Shown here one piece after another: positions 1 to 6,502 of a stretch of DNA of 36,684 bases (position 1 is the stretch's first letter; every line of letters starts with the position of its first letter). The stretch is from positions 1 through 36,684 of IMG/VR virus record IMGVR_UViG_3300025687_000141; one strand, 5' to 3'. The notes beneath the pieces are model-generated. The model searched no databases. It was not told where the DNA came from and was given only the letters and a program-made list of their open reading frames with translations. Source of the stretch: a virus. Both the position numbers and the translations under genes were made by a program.

Positions 1-43
1 TACTTTTCTAACTTCTCTGCCCATTTTGCTCTACTCCAGTTAA

Positions 44-130
44 GTTATAACCAGGGCATCAAAAGGATGCCGCTCTGGTGTGGTTGTTAAATTCTCTTAA
101 GTGTTGGCACCTTTTATGCCAGCGTTATGC
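44..130 (+). other. attC-like recombination site A
   Basis: Outer boxes GTTATAAC (44-51) and GTTATGC (124-130) form the complementary R pair. Inside them GGCATCAAAAGGATGCC (54-70) pairs with GGCACCTTTTATGCC (106-120), leaving exactly two unpaired bases, a C and an A, on the plus-strand 5' arm. Such a pair of extrahelical bases in the L arm is the hallmark of attC folding and puts the attC top strand on plus. The roughly 35-nt apical spacer is unpaired. Site B at 1329-1414 is nearly the same sequence. Confidence 0.72.
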
Positions 131-409
131 GTAGCCTTGTTTCTTGGCTTCGGCTTCCCAGTCAATCGTAAATGCCATATGCAGTTCGCAGCATCCCTGC
201 TGCGTCTTGAAAGGGAACCCTTTTAGGTTGCTCATATACCCCTTTTCCGGGTGCTCACACGCGTACCATTGCGGTCCGTATTCAGGGCCGTCTGATTGAT
301 CCATGCAGTGGGTGCAGTTCTCACAAGATGCGAGCACCGGCTTTCCCTCAAAGTCAGGGAGGTGGCCGTCACGCATAACCACACGTTCTTTCTGATTCGC
401 TTCGCTCAC
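125..409 (-). CDS. Cassette gene: Cys-rich small protein, 94 aa
   Basis: Function unknown. The GTG start at 409 follows a good GGAGG ribosome site with 7-nt spacing, and the gene lies 16 nt after the 106-aa gene, so the two are probably co-transcribed. The protein carries CENCTHC, a further YACEHP and a late GCCELH, a set of Cys/His residues that would fit one structural zinc site. No signal peptide or membrane segment is seen. The TAA stop is part of the GTTATGC core box of attC-like site A, as in other genes of this array. Cassette genes of this size usually lack characterised relatives. Confidence 0.8.
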   Translation of the reverse strand: MSEANQKERVVMRDGHLPDFEGKPVLASCENCTHCMDQSDGPEYGPQWYACEHPEKGYMSNLKGFPFKTQQGCCELHMAFTIDWEAEAKKQGYA

Positions 410-425
410 AGCAAAACCTCCATCG

Positions 426-746
426 TTATATTTTCGGCGTATACATACTGAACTGGTCGTCGTGTTCGTCCTTAATTAGTAGTTGTACGCTTTCCGGGTA
501 CTCCCATTCAATACCGTGGAACCACTCGACAAATTCATCAATATCCAGGTAGTTGATAGCCGCCATGAAAACATCGCACTGCATGGCTTTGTTCCCGCCA
601 GCGTGATCGTCAACTTTAACCAAGTACGCCCCGTTATGGTTACGAACAAGGTAAGCGCTGAGCTTGTCGGCGTTTGGGTGGCTATCCTCCACATTCGATC
701 CATCATCTATACTGGTCATAAAAATAATGTCTGCTACATGGCTCAT
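426..746 (-). CDS. Cassette gene: acidic small protein, 106 aa
   Basis: Unrecognised. The start chosen is the ATG at 746, because AGGAG sits 6 nt upstream of it; an in-frame ATG two codons earlier directly abuts that ribosome site. The protein is acidic and soluble, with an aromatic C-terminal half (EWFHGIEWEYPESV) and no visible catalytic motif. It opens a two-gene cassette that ends with the 94-aa gene. attC-like site C lies immediately upstream of its ribosome site, so the cassette boundary is close to position 762. An antisense frame of similar length is probably only a shadow. Confidence 0.8.
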   Translation of the reverse strand: MSHVADIIFMTSIDDGSNVEDSHPNADKLSAYLVRNHNGAYLVKVDDHAGGNKAMQCDVFMAAINYLDIDEFVEWFHGIEWEYPESVQLLIKDEHDDQFSMYTPKI

Positions 747-761
747 TATCATCTCCTAAAA

Positions 762-830
762 ATATAACAAGTTGCTCAAGTTCGTGCTTCGCACGGGACG
801 GCTACGCCGCCCCTTAGCTTGGCGTTAGTT
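762..830 (+). other. attC-like recombination site C
   Basis: Plus strand reads ATATAAC (762-768), then GTTGCTCAAG, then GCCCCTTAGCTTGGC and GTTAGTT (824-830). GCTCAAG (773-779) pairs with CTTAGC (813-818) with one extra C on the 5' arm, the same asymmetry seen in Vibrio-type attC sites whose top strand ends in GGCGTTAG. Two further small hairpins fill the middle (GTGC-TTC-GCAC and GGCTACGCC). This site differs in sequence from A and B, so the array mixes attC families. It separates the two-gene cassette from the lipoprotein gene. Confidence 0.66.
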
Positions 831-1076
831 GCAGTTAGCTACGCAGCTTCTGGCTTGGTAGTAAGCGACGTTGTCGCATTCAGCTACCACTTCATCCCAG
901 TCGTTGTATTTGGTCTGTTGTGGGCCAGCAGGCAACGCTTCCATGCAACGGAAGAATAGCTCTGTCCGTAGCTTCTGGTCGGTTTCCCACTTCTCGGGCT
1001 TCACGCTGTCGCAACCCGCCAGCAAAGCAACTAACAAGCACAAGCAGCCGACTATCAATATTTCCCCGCTTTTCAT
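825..1076 (-). CDS. Cassette gene: predicted lipoprotein, 83 aa
   Basis: The N-terminus has two polar/charged residues, a hydrophobic run and the lipobox LAGC around residues 19-22, so it should be exported, lipidated on Cys22 and signal-peptidase II processed. The mature part is about 60 residues with four more Cys (FRCMEA, AECDNV, RSCVANC), compatible with disulphides in the periplasm. Start is the ATG at 1076, preceded by GAGGA. The TAA stop lies in the AACTAAC core of attC-like site C. Phage-borne small lipoproteins can block superinfection, but that role here is only a guess. Confidence 0.82.
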   Translation of the reverse strand: MKSGEILIVGCLCLLVALLAGCDSVKPEKWETDQKLRTELFFRCMEALPAGPQQTKYNDWDEVVAECDNVAYYQARSCVANCN

Positions 1077-1100
1077 ATCCGTGTTTCCTCGTTTTTAATC

Positions 1101-1136
1101 AGCCGTTGTTGTGGCGGCTGTCGTGGTCGTTATGTG
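1101..1136. other. Possible degenerate attC or intergenic hairpin
   Basis: CAGCCG (1101-1106) and CGGCTG (1116-1121) form a 6-bp stem with a 9-nt loop, followed by GTTATGTG (1129-1136), which matches the right core box of site B's partner sequences. No clear left core box is found, so it would be a shortened or decayed attC. The stop codon of the 61-aa gene lies in the core-like box, as at the well-formed sites. A plain hairpin between two genes is the alternative. Confidence 0.3.
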
Positions 1137-1315
1137 TCCTCTCCAAGCACCCATTTCAGCGCTTGCCTCCGTGCTGCGTGCCGGCCTTGAATGCGTCGGT
1201 ATTCATCCTTCTTTACCTCGGTCATTTCAGGTTCTTCGTTAATGATTCTGTCAATCCTGTCGTACTCGCCTTCCTGAAACCCAATTTCTGCGTTGATCTG
1301 GTCCTCAGTCTTCAT
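1130..1315 (-). CDS. Cassette gene: charged helical protein, 61 aa
   Basis: Unrecognised. The ATG at 1315 follows AGGAGAGGAG, which begins immediately after the core box of attC-like site B, exactly how cassette genes usually start. The product is highly charged and probably all helical (repeated E/D and R/K, e.g. DRIDRIINEEPEMTEVKKDE), a size and composition typical of small antitoxin-like or regulatory proteins, without a specific match. It ends at a TAA inside GTTATG at 1130. No partner toxin can be named with confidence. Confidence 0.7.
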   Translation of the reverse strand: MKTEDQINAEIGFQEGEYDRIDRIINEEPEMTEVKKDEYRRIQGRHAARRQALKWVLGEDT

Positions 1316-1328
1316 AAGCTCCTCTCCT

Positions 1329-1414
1329 CACATAACCAGGGCATCAAAAGGATGCCGTTCCGGTGTGGTTGTTATTTAAGTTAAGTGCTGCCACCTTTTA
1401 TGCCAGCGTTATGC
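1329..1414 (+). other. attC-like recombination site B
   Basis: About 85% identical to site A. CACATAAC (1329-1336) and GTTATGC (1408-1414) are the R boxes; GGCATCAAAAGGATGCC (1340-1356) pairs with CCACCTTTTATGCC (1391-1404), again with an extra C and an extra A on the plus 5' arm, plus one mismatch near the apex. The high similarity of A and B, with a divergent apical spacer, is what is seen among attC sites from one bacterial lineage. Confidence 0.72.
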
Positions 1415-1723
1415 CCCGTACTTTTCCTTCAATCGGGCAAGTTCTTCGCGCTCTCGCTGTTCGGCCTGCTGCGCTCGTTTTGCCTTTATTTTGGCCTGCT
1501 TCTGCTCGTACTCATCAACCGAGATAATTCCAGCATCTCGCTTTATGTAGTCCTCGGCGTCATCGGCAAGCACGAGGTCGTGCGAATCTCCGTAAAACTC
1601 CACATCAAAGTAGGCGCAAGTGCCGTCGGTGAAAAACAGCACAAGGGATTCGTTAGTGTCCACCGAAGTAGCTTTAGCCACTGTTTTGCCTTCCAGTTCA
1701 GAAAGGTCAGTTACAAATTTCAT
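1409..1723 (-). CDS. Cassette gene: acidic protein with coiled-coil tail, 104 aa
   Basis: The ATG at 1723 is preceded by GGAG at 9 nt; a longer upstream frame has no ribosome site and runs through the promoter, so it was not used. Residues 1-60 look like a compact beta-rich fold (VLFFTDGTCAYFDVEFYG), followed by a long charged helix (QKQAKIKAKRAQQAEQREREE). The TAA stop is inside the core box of attC-like site B. First gene after the leftward promoter, so it should be the best expressed of the array. Function unknown. Confidence 0.8.
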   Translation of the reverse strand: MKFVTDLSELEGKTVAKATSVDTNESLVLFFTDGTCAYFDVEFYGDSHDLVLADDAEDYIKRDAGIISVDEYEQKQAKIKAKRAQQAEQREREELARLKEKYGA

Positions 1724-1751
1724 ATTAATCTCCGTCAGGGCTTGTGACTGA

Positions 1752-1780
1752 ACTGTAATACACAAAGTCATACAAGTCAA
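1752..1780 (-). promoter_or_regulatory. Leftward promoter of the cassette genes
   Basis: Minus strand: TTGACT (1775-1780), 17-nt spacer, TACAGT (1752-1757). It lies 29 nt upstream of the 104-aa gene start. The motif TGTAATAC (1754-1761, plus strand) overlaps the -10 box and recurs at other promoters in this window. Confidence 0.55.
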
Positions 1781-1783
1781 CAC

Positions 1784-1818
1784 AAAAAAGCCCCCGGAGC
1801 TGGGGAGCGAACCGGGGG
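1784..1818 (-). terminator. Leftward rho-independent terminator
   Basis: CCCCCGG (1791-1797) pairs with CCGGGGG (1812-1818) around a 14-nt loop, followed on the minus strand by six T (1784-1789). It stands directly before the cassette promoter and would stop stray leftward transcripts, insulating the cassette genes. Confidence 0.7.
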
Positions 1819-1926
1819 AAAAGGTCTCACTTACATCTAGGAACAAACGGAGAATCTAAACTGCTGTCTAAATACGAGCCCTCACTATACCATAGATACC
1901 CAAATACACAACGGTTAACTTACCAC

Positions 1927-1955
1927 TTGCAAAATCCCCGTGTAATACGTATCCT
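1927..1955 (+). promoter_or_regulatory. Promoter of RHH regulator and replicase
   Basis: TTGCAA (1927-1932), 17-nt spacer, TATCCT (1950-1955). TGTAATAC (1941-1948) lies in the spacer just before the -10 box, a position where a bound repressor would block polymerase; this fits autoregulation by the RHH gene directly downstream. Confidence 0.5.
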
Positions 1956-1987
1956 TGTCTTACAATTCCCGAAACTTTGAGGTTTGC

Positions 1988-2176
1988 ATGAAGACGCACG
2001 TAAAAAACGACATGATTACCATGAGGATCGACACCTTCACTAAACTAGATGCTATCGAGATGGCCGCGTCGGACGGGTACAACTCCCTATCGGAGTGGAT
2101 AGTCCACATGCTCAAAAAGGAGCACATTCGTCGCAAACGCACCCAGAAGCGTAGAGCCCAGAAAAATAATAACTAA
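1988..2176 (+). CDS. Ribbon-helix-helix (Arc/CopG-like) DNA-binding protein, 62 aa
   Basis: The segment after Met9 (MITMRIDTFTKLDAIEMA) reads as a beta-strand with alternating residues, then helix A, an SDGYNSLSEW turn with helix B, and a very basic tail (RRKRTQKRRAQKK). This is the RHH layout, a dimer whose paired strand enters the major groove. Start is the ATG at 1988 with GAGG 5 nt before; a TTG at 1955 is less likely. It is the first gene of the rightward replication unit and has an operator-like TGTAATAC in its own promoter, so it is a candidate repressor of the early promoters. Confidence 0.8.
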   Translation: MKTHVKNDMITMRIDTFTKLDAIEMAASDGYNSLSEWIVHMLKKEHIRRKRTQKRRAQKNNN

Positions 2177-2203
2177 GTAAATCAAATACTAATCAATACA
2201 TCA

Positions 2204-2220
2204 CCCCGTACCGGGGTTTT
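2204..2220 (+). terminator. Weak hairpin between regulator and replicase genes
   Basis: CCCCG-TAC-CGGGG with TTTT after it. The short stem suggests partial termination, lowering replicase expression relative to the regulator. Confidence 0.45.
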
Positions 2221-2249
2221 GTGGGCTGTACTAAAATCGAGCAAACCTA

Positions 2250-4673
2250 ATGACTGATAACGCAACACTGTGGGGATCGGTGGCCCTGGCTAACCACTTG
2301 AGTAAGTTGGATGCCGCACTGCTATACGCCAGTCTGGGAATAAAGGTGTTTCCTCTAGCACCTAAGACAAAACGACCCTTACTCAAGGGTAGTTGGAAAG
2401 ACCACGCCACCACTGACCGGGCTCAGATCAAAGAGTGGTGGACAAATCTACCAGAGGCCAACATCGCCGGGGCTATGGGGTTCGACTCCGGTCAGATCAT
2501 AGCAGCGGACCTCGATATGAAGAAGGGTCAAGACGGGTGGCAATCCTACCAACATATAGCGCCCGGACCCGTAACCTCACCCCTACAACAAACCCCCTCC
2601 GGTGGATACCACGTCATCCATGAGTGGGTGCCCGACCTGATAAACTTTACCCACAAAGGTGAGTTCGGCGGCGTCGACATGCGAACCGACAATGGTTACA
2701 TCGTCATGGCCCCTTCGTGGACCGAGAAGTCCAATGATTCAGAAGAGGGGTACTATCAGTGGATCCAGGGTGGTGTACCTCAGATATCAAACGCCCATGC
2801 TGATCAGTACACTCGATGGTCTCAGGAATCTAAGGTTCGCACAAACCTAGACATGCCTGAACCCGCCGACATCGACAACTTAAAACCTCTCATTGACACC
2901 GCCCTACCTCAACGCCATCTCCAGTTTCTTCAGACGGGAGAGGTTGACAACCGATTTGACGGTGACCGCAGTTCTGCGATGCTCGGTGCGGCCGGTGCCT
3001 TGTACCGGATGGGCTTTAATGACTCCGAGGTGCTGGCCTACTTGGAGTCCAGCTACGCGATGGATGTGGCGGTAGAACACAGGCCCCGGGGCGATGCCTT
3101 GGAGTGGATCTGGGAGTATACCTGCCTGAAGGCCAGAGAGTCCCTCCCGCCCCCACCGCCGCCTACGCCAGCGGAAGCCTTCTCCGGCATCCCTACTCCA
3201 GGACAACCGGAATCTCCCGAGGGGGAGGCTGCTGTGAACCCTCAGCGGTTGATACCGGCTGAGTCTGAGAACGAGCGGCTTGAACGACTGGCGGACAACA
3301 TACGACCCGGTGACGACGACGACATCATTAACATCTACATGGCAGCGTTGAAGGTTAACGCGATCTTCGGTGCTCGCATCGCCGACATCCTCTGTCAACG
3401 AGGAGCCTTGACCAAGTCCGCTCTCGCCCAGGCAGCAAAAGAGGCCAAGCGCAATCTCAGAACCCAGAATGCCCAAGGCGCGGAGTTGGGGTACCCGGAT
3501 TTCCCCTTCGTAAACGAGAGTGGCGCACCTCGGGATCACGTCGATAACGTCGTAGCAATATGCAACACTCACGGTATCCACATTCAGCACAATTTGATGA
3601 AGCACAGCATTGAGGTGTTCACCCCAGGAGGGGTATGGGATAACGAGGATCGAATCAACCAACAACTATCCACCATGCGGGACTTCGCTGTCCAGTATGG
3701 TATGCCCCACCAACGAATGGGCGAACACCTCAACACTATAGCCCGACGTAACAGCTACCACCCAATGGTGAGACTGCTGGACTCCGTCCAATGGGACGGG
3801 GTGCCTCGACTGCAGCGAATGCTCGACACGATCAAGACCCCACACCAGGAGGAGCGGAATACCTACGTCACCAAGTGGATGCTGTCCGGTATCGCGGTGT
3901 TGCGCGGGTACGGCAACATCCCGCCCCGTGGTGTGTTCATCTTCACGGGCGCCCAGGCCAAGGGTAAAACCTCATGGCTAAAGTATCTGACCCCTGACGG
4001 GTTGTTCGGCGAGGGTAAGCACCTCGACCTGAATAACAAGGACTCCATCAAGGAGGCTATCAGTTATTACATCGTCGAGTTGGGCGAGTTGGACGGTACC
4101 TTTAACCGGTCGGAGTTGGCTCATCTGAAGGCCTACCTGAGCCGTGAGAACGACACCATTCGACTCCCCTATGCGCCGTCTGAGAGCACCTTCACACGGC
4201 GTACCATCTATGCCGGTACGGTTAACCATATCGAATTCCTTAAAGACCAGACTGGTAACAGCCGATTCTGGCCAATCGAAGTGGACGACATCGACCTGGA
4301 TACCATACGGATCATGAAAGAGCAGGGCGAGATGCTGCAGGTCTGGAAAGAGGTCGAGGCCATGTACTACCGGGGTGACCAGTGGTGGTTAACCCGTGAT
4401 GAGTTGACAAAACTGGAACAACACAATGAGAATTTCCGCGAGGTTAGTGGTATTGAACAGATGCTCCTGGACAAGTTTAACTGGGACAACCCTGACCGGT
4501 GCGACATGACATTAACCGAGGTGGCTAAAATGCTTGACTTGAAATTGAACAGTGGGCGGGATCATCCTGACCTACGCAACGCCCTGGTACGACTGACGGG
4601 CAACCGTCGGGCTGTTCCAAAGAAGGTGGGCGGTAAGACCCAGCGAGTCTGGAAGGTGCCGGTGCTGTTATGA
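2250..4673 (+). CDS. Replicase: PrimPol domain fused to VapE-type SF3-like helicase, 807 aa
   Basis: Residues about 20-190 match the bifunctional primase/polymerase fold: VFPLAPKTKRP near 33-43, the metal-binding DLD at 87-89, SGGYH at 117-121 and GVDMRTDNGYIVMAPS at 141-156. Residues about 500-700 are a virulence-associated-protein-E type ATPase with Walker A GAQAKGKTS (567-575) and an acidic Walker B-like VELGELDG. A Pro-rich linker (PPPPPPTPAEA) near 297-310 joins the parts. It should synthesise primers and unwind DNA at the origin. No replicative polymerase gene is visible in the window. The ATG at 2250 follows a modest GAGC ribosome site. Confidence 0.88.
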   Translation: MTDNATLWGSVALANHLSKLDAALLYASLGIKVFPLAPKTKRPLLKGSWKDHATTDRAQIKEWWTNLPEANIAGAMGFDSGQIIAADLDMKKGQDGWQSYQHIAPGPVTSPLQQTPSGGYHVIHEWVPDLINFTHKGEFGGVDMRTDNGYIVMAPSWTEKSNDSEEGYYQWIQGGVPQISNAHADQYTRWSQESKVRTNLDMPEPADIDNLKPLIDTALPQRHLQFLQTGEVDNRFDGDRSSAMLGAAGALYRMGFNDSEVLAYLESSYAMDVAVEHRPRGDALEWIWEYTCLKARESLPPPPPPTPAEAFSGIPTPGQPESPEGEAAVNPQRLIPAESENERLERLADNIRPGDDDDIINIYMAALKVNAIFGARIADILCQRGALTKSALAQAAKEAKRNLRTQNAQGAELGYPDFPFVNESGAPRDHVDNVVAICNTHGIHIQHNLMKHSIEVFTPGGVWDNEDRINQQLSTMRDFAVQYGMPHQRMGEHLNTIARRNSYHPMVRLLDSVQWDGVPRLQRMLDTIKTPHQEERNTYVTKWMLSGIAVLRGYGNIPPRGVFIFTGAQAKGKTSWLKYLTPDGLFGEGKHLDLNNKDSIKEAISYYIVELGELDGTFNRSELAHLKAYLSRENDTIRLPYAPSESTFTRRTIYAGTVNHIEFLKDQTGNSRFWPIEVDDIDLDTIRIMKEQGEMLQVWKEVEAMYYRGDQWWLTRDELTKLEQHNENFREVSGIEQMLLDKFNWDNPDRCDMTLTEVAKMLDLKLNSGRDHPDLRNALVRLTGNRRAVPKKVGGKTQRVWKVPVLL

Positions 4674-4909
4674 GTGGGAATAAGATGTATTCATGGTGGG
4701 ACGAAGAGTTAACGGATGACGAGGATGTCTTCTTCGCCGCCGACTGGGACGAGGCTAAGGAGTTTACCGCGTTTAGGTTCATGGGTGTGGTTGGTGTACA
4801 AGGCGAATATTACGGGGACCTGTCTATAAAAGATCACAACACAGGGGAGATCAGACGGTTTGAGCTTCGTATTAGCATGACCCCTGAGATTAACTGGAGT
4901 CCGCTATAA
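4670..4909 (+). CDS. Small acidic protein downstream of replicase, 79 aa
   Basis: ATG overlaps the replicase stop (ATGA), so translation is probably coupled. N-terminus is strongly acidic (WWDEELTDDEDVFF), followed by a likely beta-rich part (FRFMGVVGVQGEYYGDLSIKD). No motif recognised. Its position suggests a replication accessory role or a DNA-mimic-like regulator, but nothing in the sequence proves it. It ends 5 nt before a bidirectional terminator. Confidence 0.72.
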   Translation: MSGNKMYSWWDEELTDDEDVFFAADWDEAKEFTAFRFMGVVGVQGEYYGDLSIKDHNTGEIRRFELRISMTPEINWSPL

Positions 4910-4913
4910 AATA

Positions 4914-4935
4914 AACCCGGCCATTGAGCCGGGTT
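4914..4935. terminator. Bidirectional rho-independent terminator
   Basis: AACCCGGC / GCCGGGTT, a perfect 8-bp stem with loop CATTGA. It separates the convergent rightward replication unit and leftward early operon; on the minus strand it is followed by TTTATTTTAT. Confidence 0.85.
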
Positions 4936-4953
4936 CTTCGGGGGTGGGGTTAG

Positions 4954-5343
4954 TTAGTCCTGGGGTCTCTCTATGAGGGACTCCTCCCAGGGTACTGTAC
5001 CCTTGTCCAAGTTGGCGAGGAGTCCGCTTATACGTACCATATACCCGAGTTTGAGATTGTGTCTACGATGACTCTCAGAGGCTACAGGAGGCTCAGTCCC
5101 CCTGTACGCCCACACGCTTCCGTCCCTATCCCGAGCAACCCACCGTATATCCTCGTGCAGTACACTCCAGTCCAGGGTGATGGGTGTGGGTTTGATACGG
5201 TACTTTCCGTTAAAGGATAGCGCCCATCCATTCGTTGGGGTCCACTCCGAACCGTTCCACACCTCTACCCTCGTAGTGTGATTCAGCATGGTCTCAAGTA
5301 ATTCTACCTGCTCTGTCCAGGGTAAATCTTTAAAACTTTTCAT
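4954..5343 (-). CDS. Early-operon protein, 129 aa, unknown
   Basis: Last gene of the leftward operon. ATG at 5343 overlaps the stop of the preceding gene (ATGA). It begins FKDLPWTEQVELLETML and then has an EVWNGSEWTPTNGWALSFNGKYRIKP stretch resembling short phage proteins that describe a WNG-x-W turn followed by a YRIKP strand. No membrane segment or catalytic motif. The KPT segment (IKPTPITLDWSVL) resembles IKPTFLISRVTFNDL in the neighbouring 64-aa protein, so the two may share a fold. Confidence 0.72.
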   Translation of the reverse strand: MKSFKDLPWTEQVELLETMLNHTTRVEVWNGSEWTPTNGWALSFNGKYRIKPTPITLDWSVLHEDIRWVARDRDGSVWAYRGTEPPVASESHRRHNLKLGYMVRISGLLANLDKGTVPWEESLIERPQD

Positions 5344-5534
5344 ATCGGTTCCTCAAAAGTAAAAACATCAAAGTCGGTCCACGTAGTCCCCAGGTCGTTG
5401 AATGTAACCCTCGATATGAGGAACGTGGGTTTGATCTCCTTCCACAGTTTGGCTTCTCTCCACCGATACCACCCTCCCAATAAGGGTCTGTTTCTATCGG
5501 GGTGGTCTCTTGGTAAGTCATTCAGAATCTGCAT
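5340..5534 (-). CDS. Early-operon protein, 64 aa, unknown
   Basis: ATG at 5534 overlaps the stop of the upstream Cys-rich gene (TAATG) and its own stop overlaps the next start (ATGA), so it is embedded in a coupled chain; this chain decides between it and a competing frame in the same place. Contains GGWYRWREAKLWKEIKPT and a TWTDFDVFTF end. No domain recognised; partial likeness to the 129-aa neighbour. Confidence 0.66.
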   Translation of the reverse strand: MQILNDLPRDHPDRNRPLLGGWYRWREAKLWKEIKPTFLISRVTFNDLGTTWTDFDVFTFEEPI

Positions 5535-5812
5535 TAATACGACCCGTGCCTTTCCTTAAAATCGGCCTCCGTGGGGCCTGTGGGGTGGTGGGTACACCAG
5601 GGGCTACTCCCTCGGGCGTGAGGGAACGGAAGTCCATCACATCGGCACGCCCTCCGCTTGTTCCGACCCTTCTCCTTCTCGTCTACCGACTTTAACGTAT
5701 CCCGCTTGCAACAAGGACAGTGGGGTCGGCGGACGTACTGCTCAATCGGTCGCTTCAGGGTCTTCCTGGCCCCGCACGTCCGCCGGATGCTGCATCGGTA
5801 GTTGTATGCCAT
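5534..5812 (-). CDS. Cys-rich zinc-binding-like phage protein, 92 aa
   Basis: Pattern C-x5-C (CSIRRTC), CPCC, CRC and WCTHHP around basic residues (ARKTLKRPIEQYVRRPHC) suggests two zinc sites and nucleic-acid contact. It resembles a small protein family seen in many proteobacterial phages with RxCxCDGxPFPHxxGS; function of that family is unknown to me. The N-terminal YRCS is part of the pattern, so the start at 5812 is kept although it overlaps the upstream gene by 71 nt in another frame. Confidence 0.74.
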   Translation of the reverse strand: MAYNYRCSIRRTCGARKTLKRPIEQYVRRPHCPCCKRDTLKSVDEKEKGRNKRRACRCDGLPFPHARGSSPWCTHHPTGPTEADFKERHGSY

Positions 5813-6005
5813 GGACGGGTGCCCTCAGTCTCAGTAGCCCGGATCGGATCGCCTTCTCCACCTTTACGATGGGTTGATGATCCCATGTTGCAGCCGTGGC
5901 GTCGTTAAGCACCACCTCTGCCGCTTTAATCGCCTCATTCCACACGGCCCGTTGATCGGGCGTCAGGGTACTGATGTACGCTTGGTAATAGGCGGCGGTT
6001 TTCAT
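5742..6005 (-). CDS. Early-operon protein, 87 aa
   Basis: Helical, no Cys, begins MKTAAYYQAYISTLTPDQRAV. Start overlaps the preceding stop (ATGA). The last 23 codons overlap the following Cys-rich gene out of frame, unusually long for this operon, where overlaps are normally 1-4 nt; an ancestral stop may have been lost by readthrough or frameshift. Function unknown. Confidence 0.68.
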   Translation of the reverse strand: MKTAAYYQAYISTLTPDQRAVWNEAIKAAEVVLNDATAATWDHQPIVKVEKAIRSGLLRLRAPVHGIQLPMQHPADVRGQEDPEATD

Positions 6006-6502
6006 GGCTGTTCATCCAACAGACAGTAGGCAACTATACCACGGGATACCATACCGTACCCCCACCACGTGATTGTCCCATTTTTATACTTTATTAAAGC
6101 CCTACCCTCGGGTATCGAATCCCCCTCTTTCCAAGGCACCCAGTTAAGGTGAGTCGGGTGGGGCTTGCATTGGTTCCAACGCTCACCCCCTATGGTTTTA
6201 TGTGGACAACTGTCGTGGTTCTCATAATGGCGATATTTACGTGGTACCCAACGGGAGTACTCATTGTCTCGAACCAATACCAACTCTCCGGTCTTGGGCA
6301 CCCACTCTGGCTTGGTCCGTTCAACCAGTTTCAGGGAGACGGGTAAGCCGTTACGGAACTGACCATACTTGGTGAACTCTTCGTCACGCAGGGCACCGAA
6401 GAACCGCACCCTCATAACGTCCCCGTTTTTGAACTCAACCACTTCGCCCTCGCCAAAAGTGTCGCTGTGTACTTTGTCACCTTTTTGGAATTCAATAGTC
6501 AT
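6002..6502 (-). CDS. Early-operon protein, 166 aa, unknown
   Basis: Begins FQKGDKVHSDTFGEGEVVEF followed by VMRVRFFG, which looks like an SH3/KOW-type small barrel (KGDKV...GEGEVV...VRF), often involved in binding nucleic acid or protein. The second half is Trp/His-rich (ENHDSCPHKTIGGERWNQC) and ends with a WVPWKEGDSIPEGRALIKYK motif. Start and stop both overlap neighbours by 4 nt. No enzyme motif. Confidence 0.75.
   Translation of the reverse strand: MTIEFQKGDKVHSDTFGEGEVVEFKNGDVMRVRFFGALRDEEFTKYGQFRNGLPVSLKLVERTKPEWVPKTGELVLVRDNEYSRWVPRKYRHYENHDSCPHKTIGGERWNQCKPHPTHLNWVPWKEGDSIPEGRALIKYKNGTITWWGYGMVSRGIVAYCLLDEQP

Larger units (their letters stand above)
44..1723. mobile_element. Integron-type gene-cassette array (no integrase seen)
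   Basis: Five short genes, all on the minus strand, are separated by at least three imperfect inverted-repeat elements with the architecture of integron attC sites. Four of the five genes use a TAA stop lying inside a TAAC core box of such an element, and the 61-residue gene begins with a ribosome site directly after one. No integron integrase or attI is visible, so this is a cluster of attC sites lacking an integrase, joined to the phage replication module. More cassettes may lie beyond position 1. The array reading is inference from the repeats; the repeats themselves are directly visible. Confidence 0.66.

Noticed and set aside
483-767. Rightward reading frame inside the first cassette, ending at the attC core
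   Set aside because: It lacks a ribosome site and its translation looks like an antisense shadow of the 106-aa gene, which has good start and composition.
920-1384. Long rightward frame across attC-like site B
   Set aside because: Crosses two intergenic elements, has shadow-type composition (many S, L, C, R) and no ribosome site.
1784-1818. Fragment of a tRNA (GGTTCG-like segment) marking an integration site
   Set aside because: The segment forms a perfect terminator stem with a T run and no cloverleaf can be drawn around it.
2904-3665. 253-codon leftward frame within the replicase gene
   Set aside because: Antisense to a clearly coding gene with intact domain motifs; no ribosome site.
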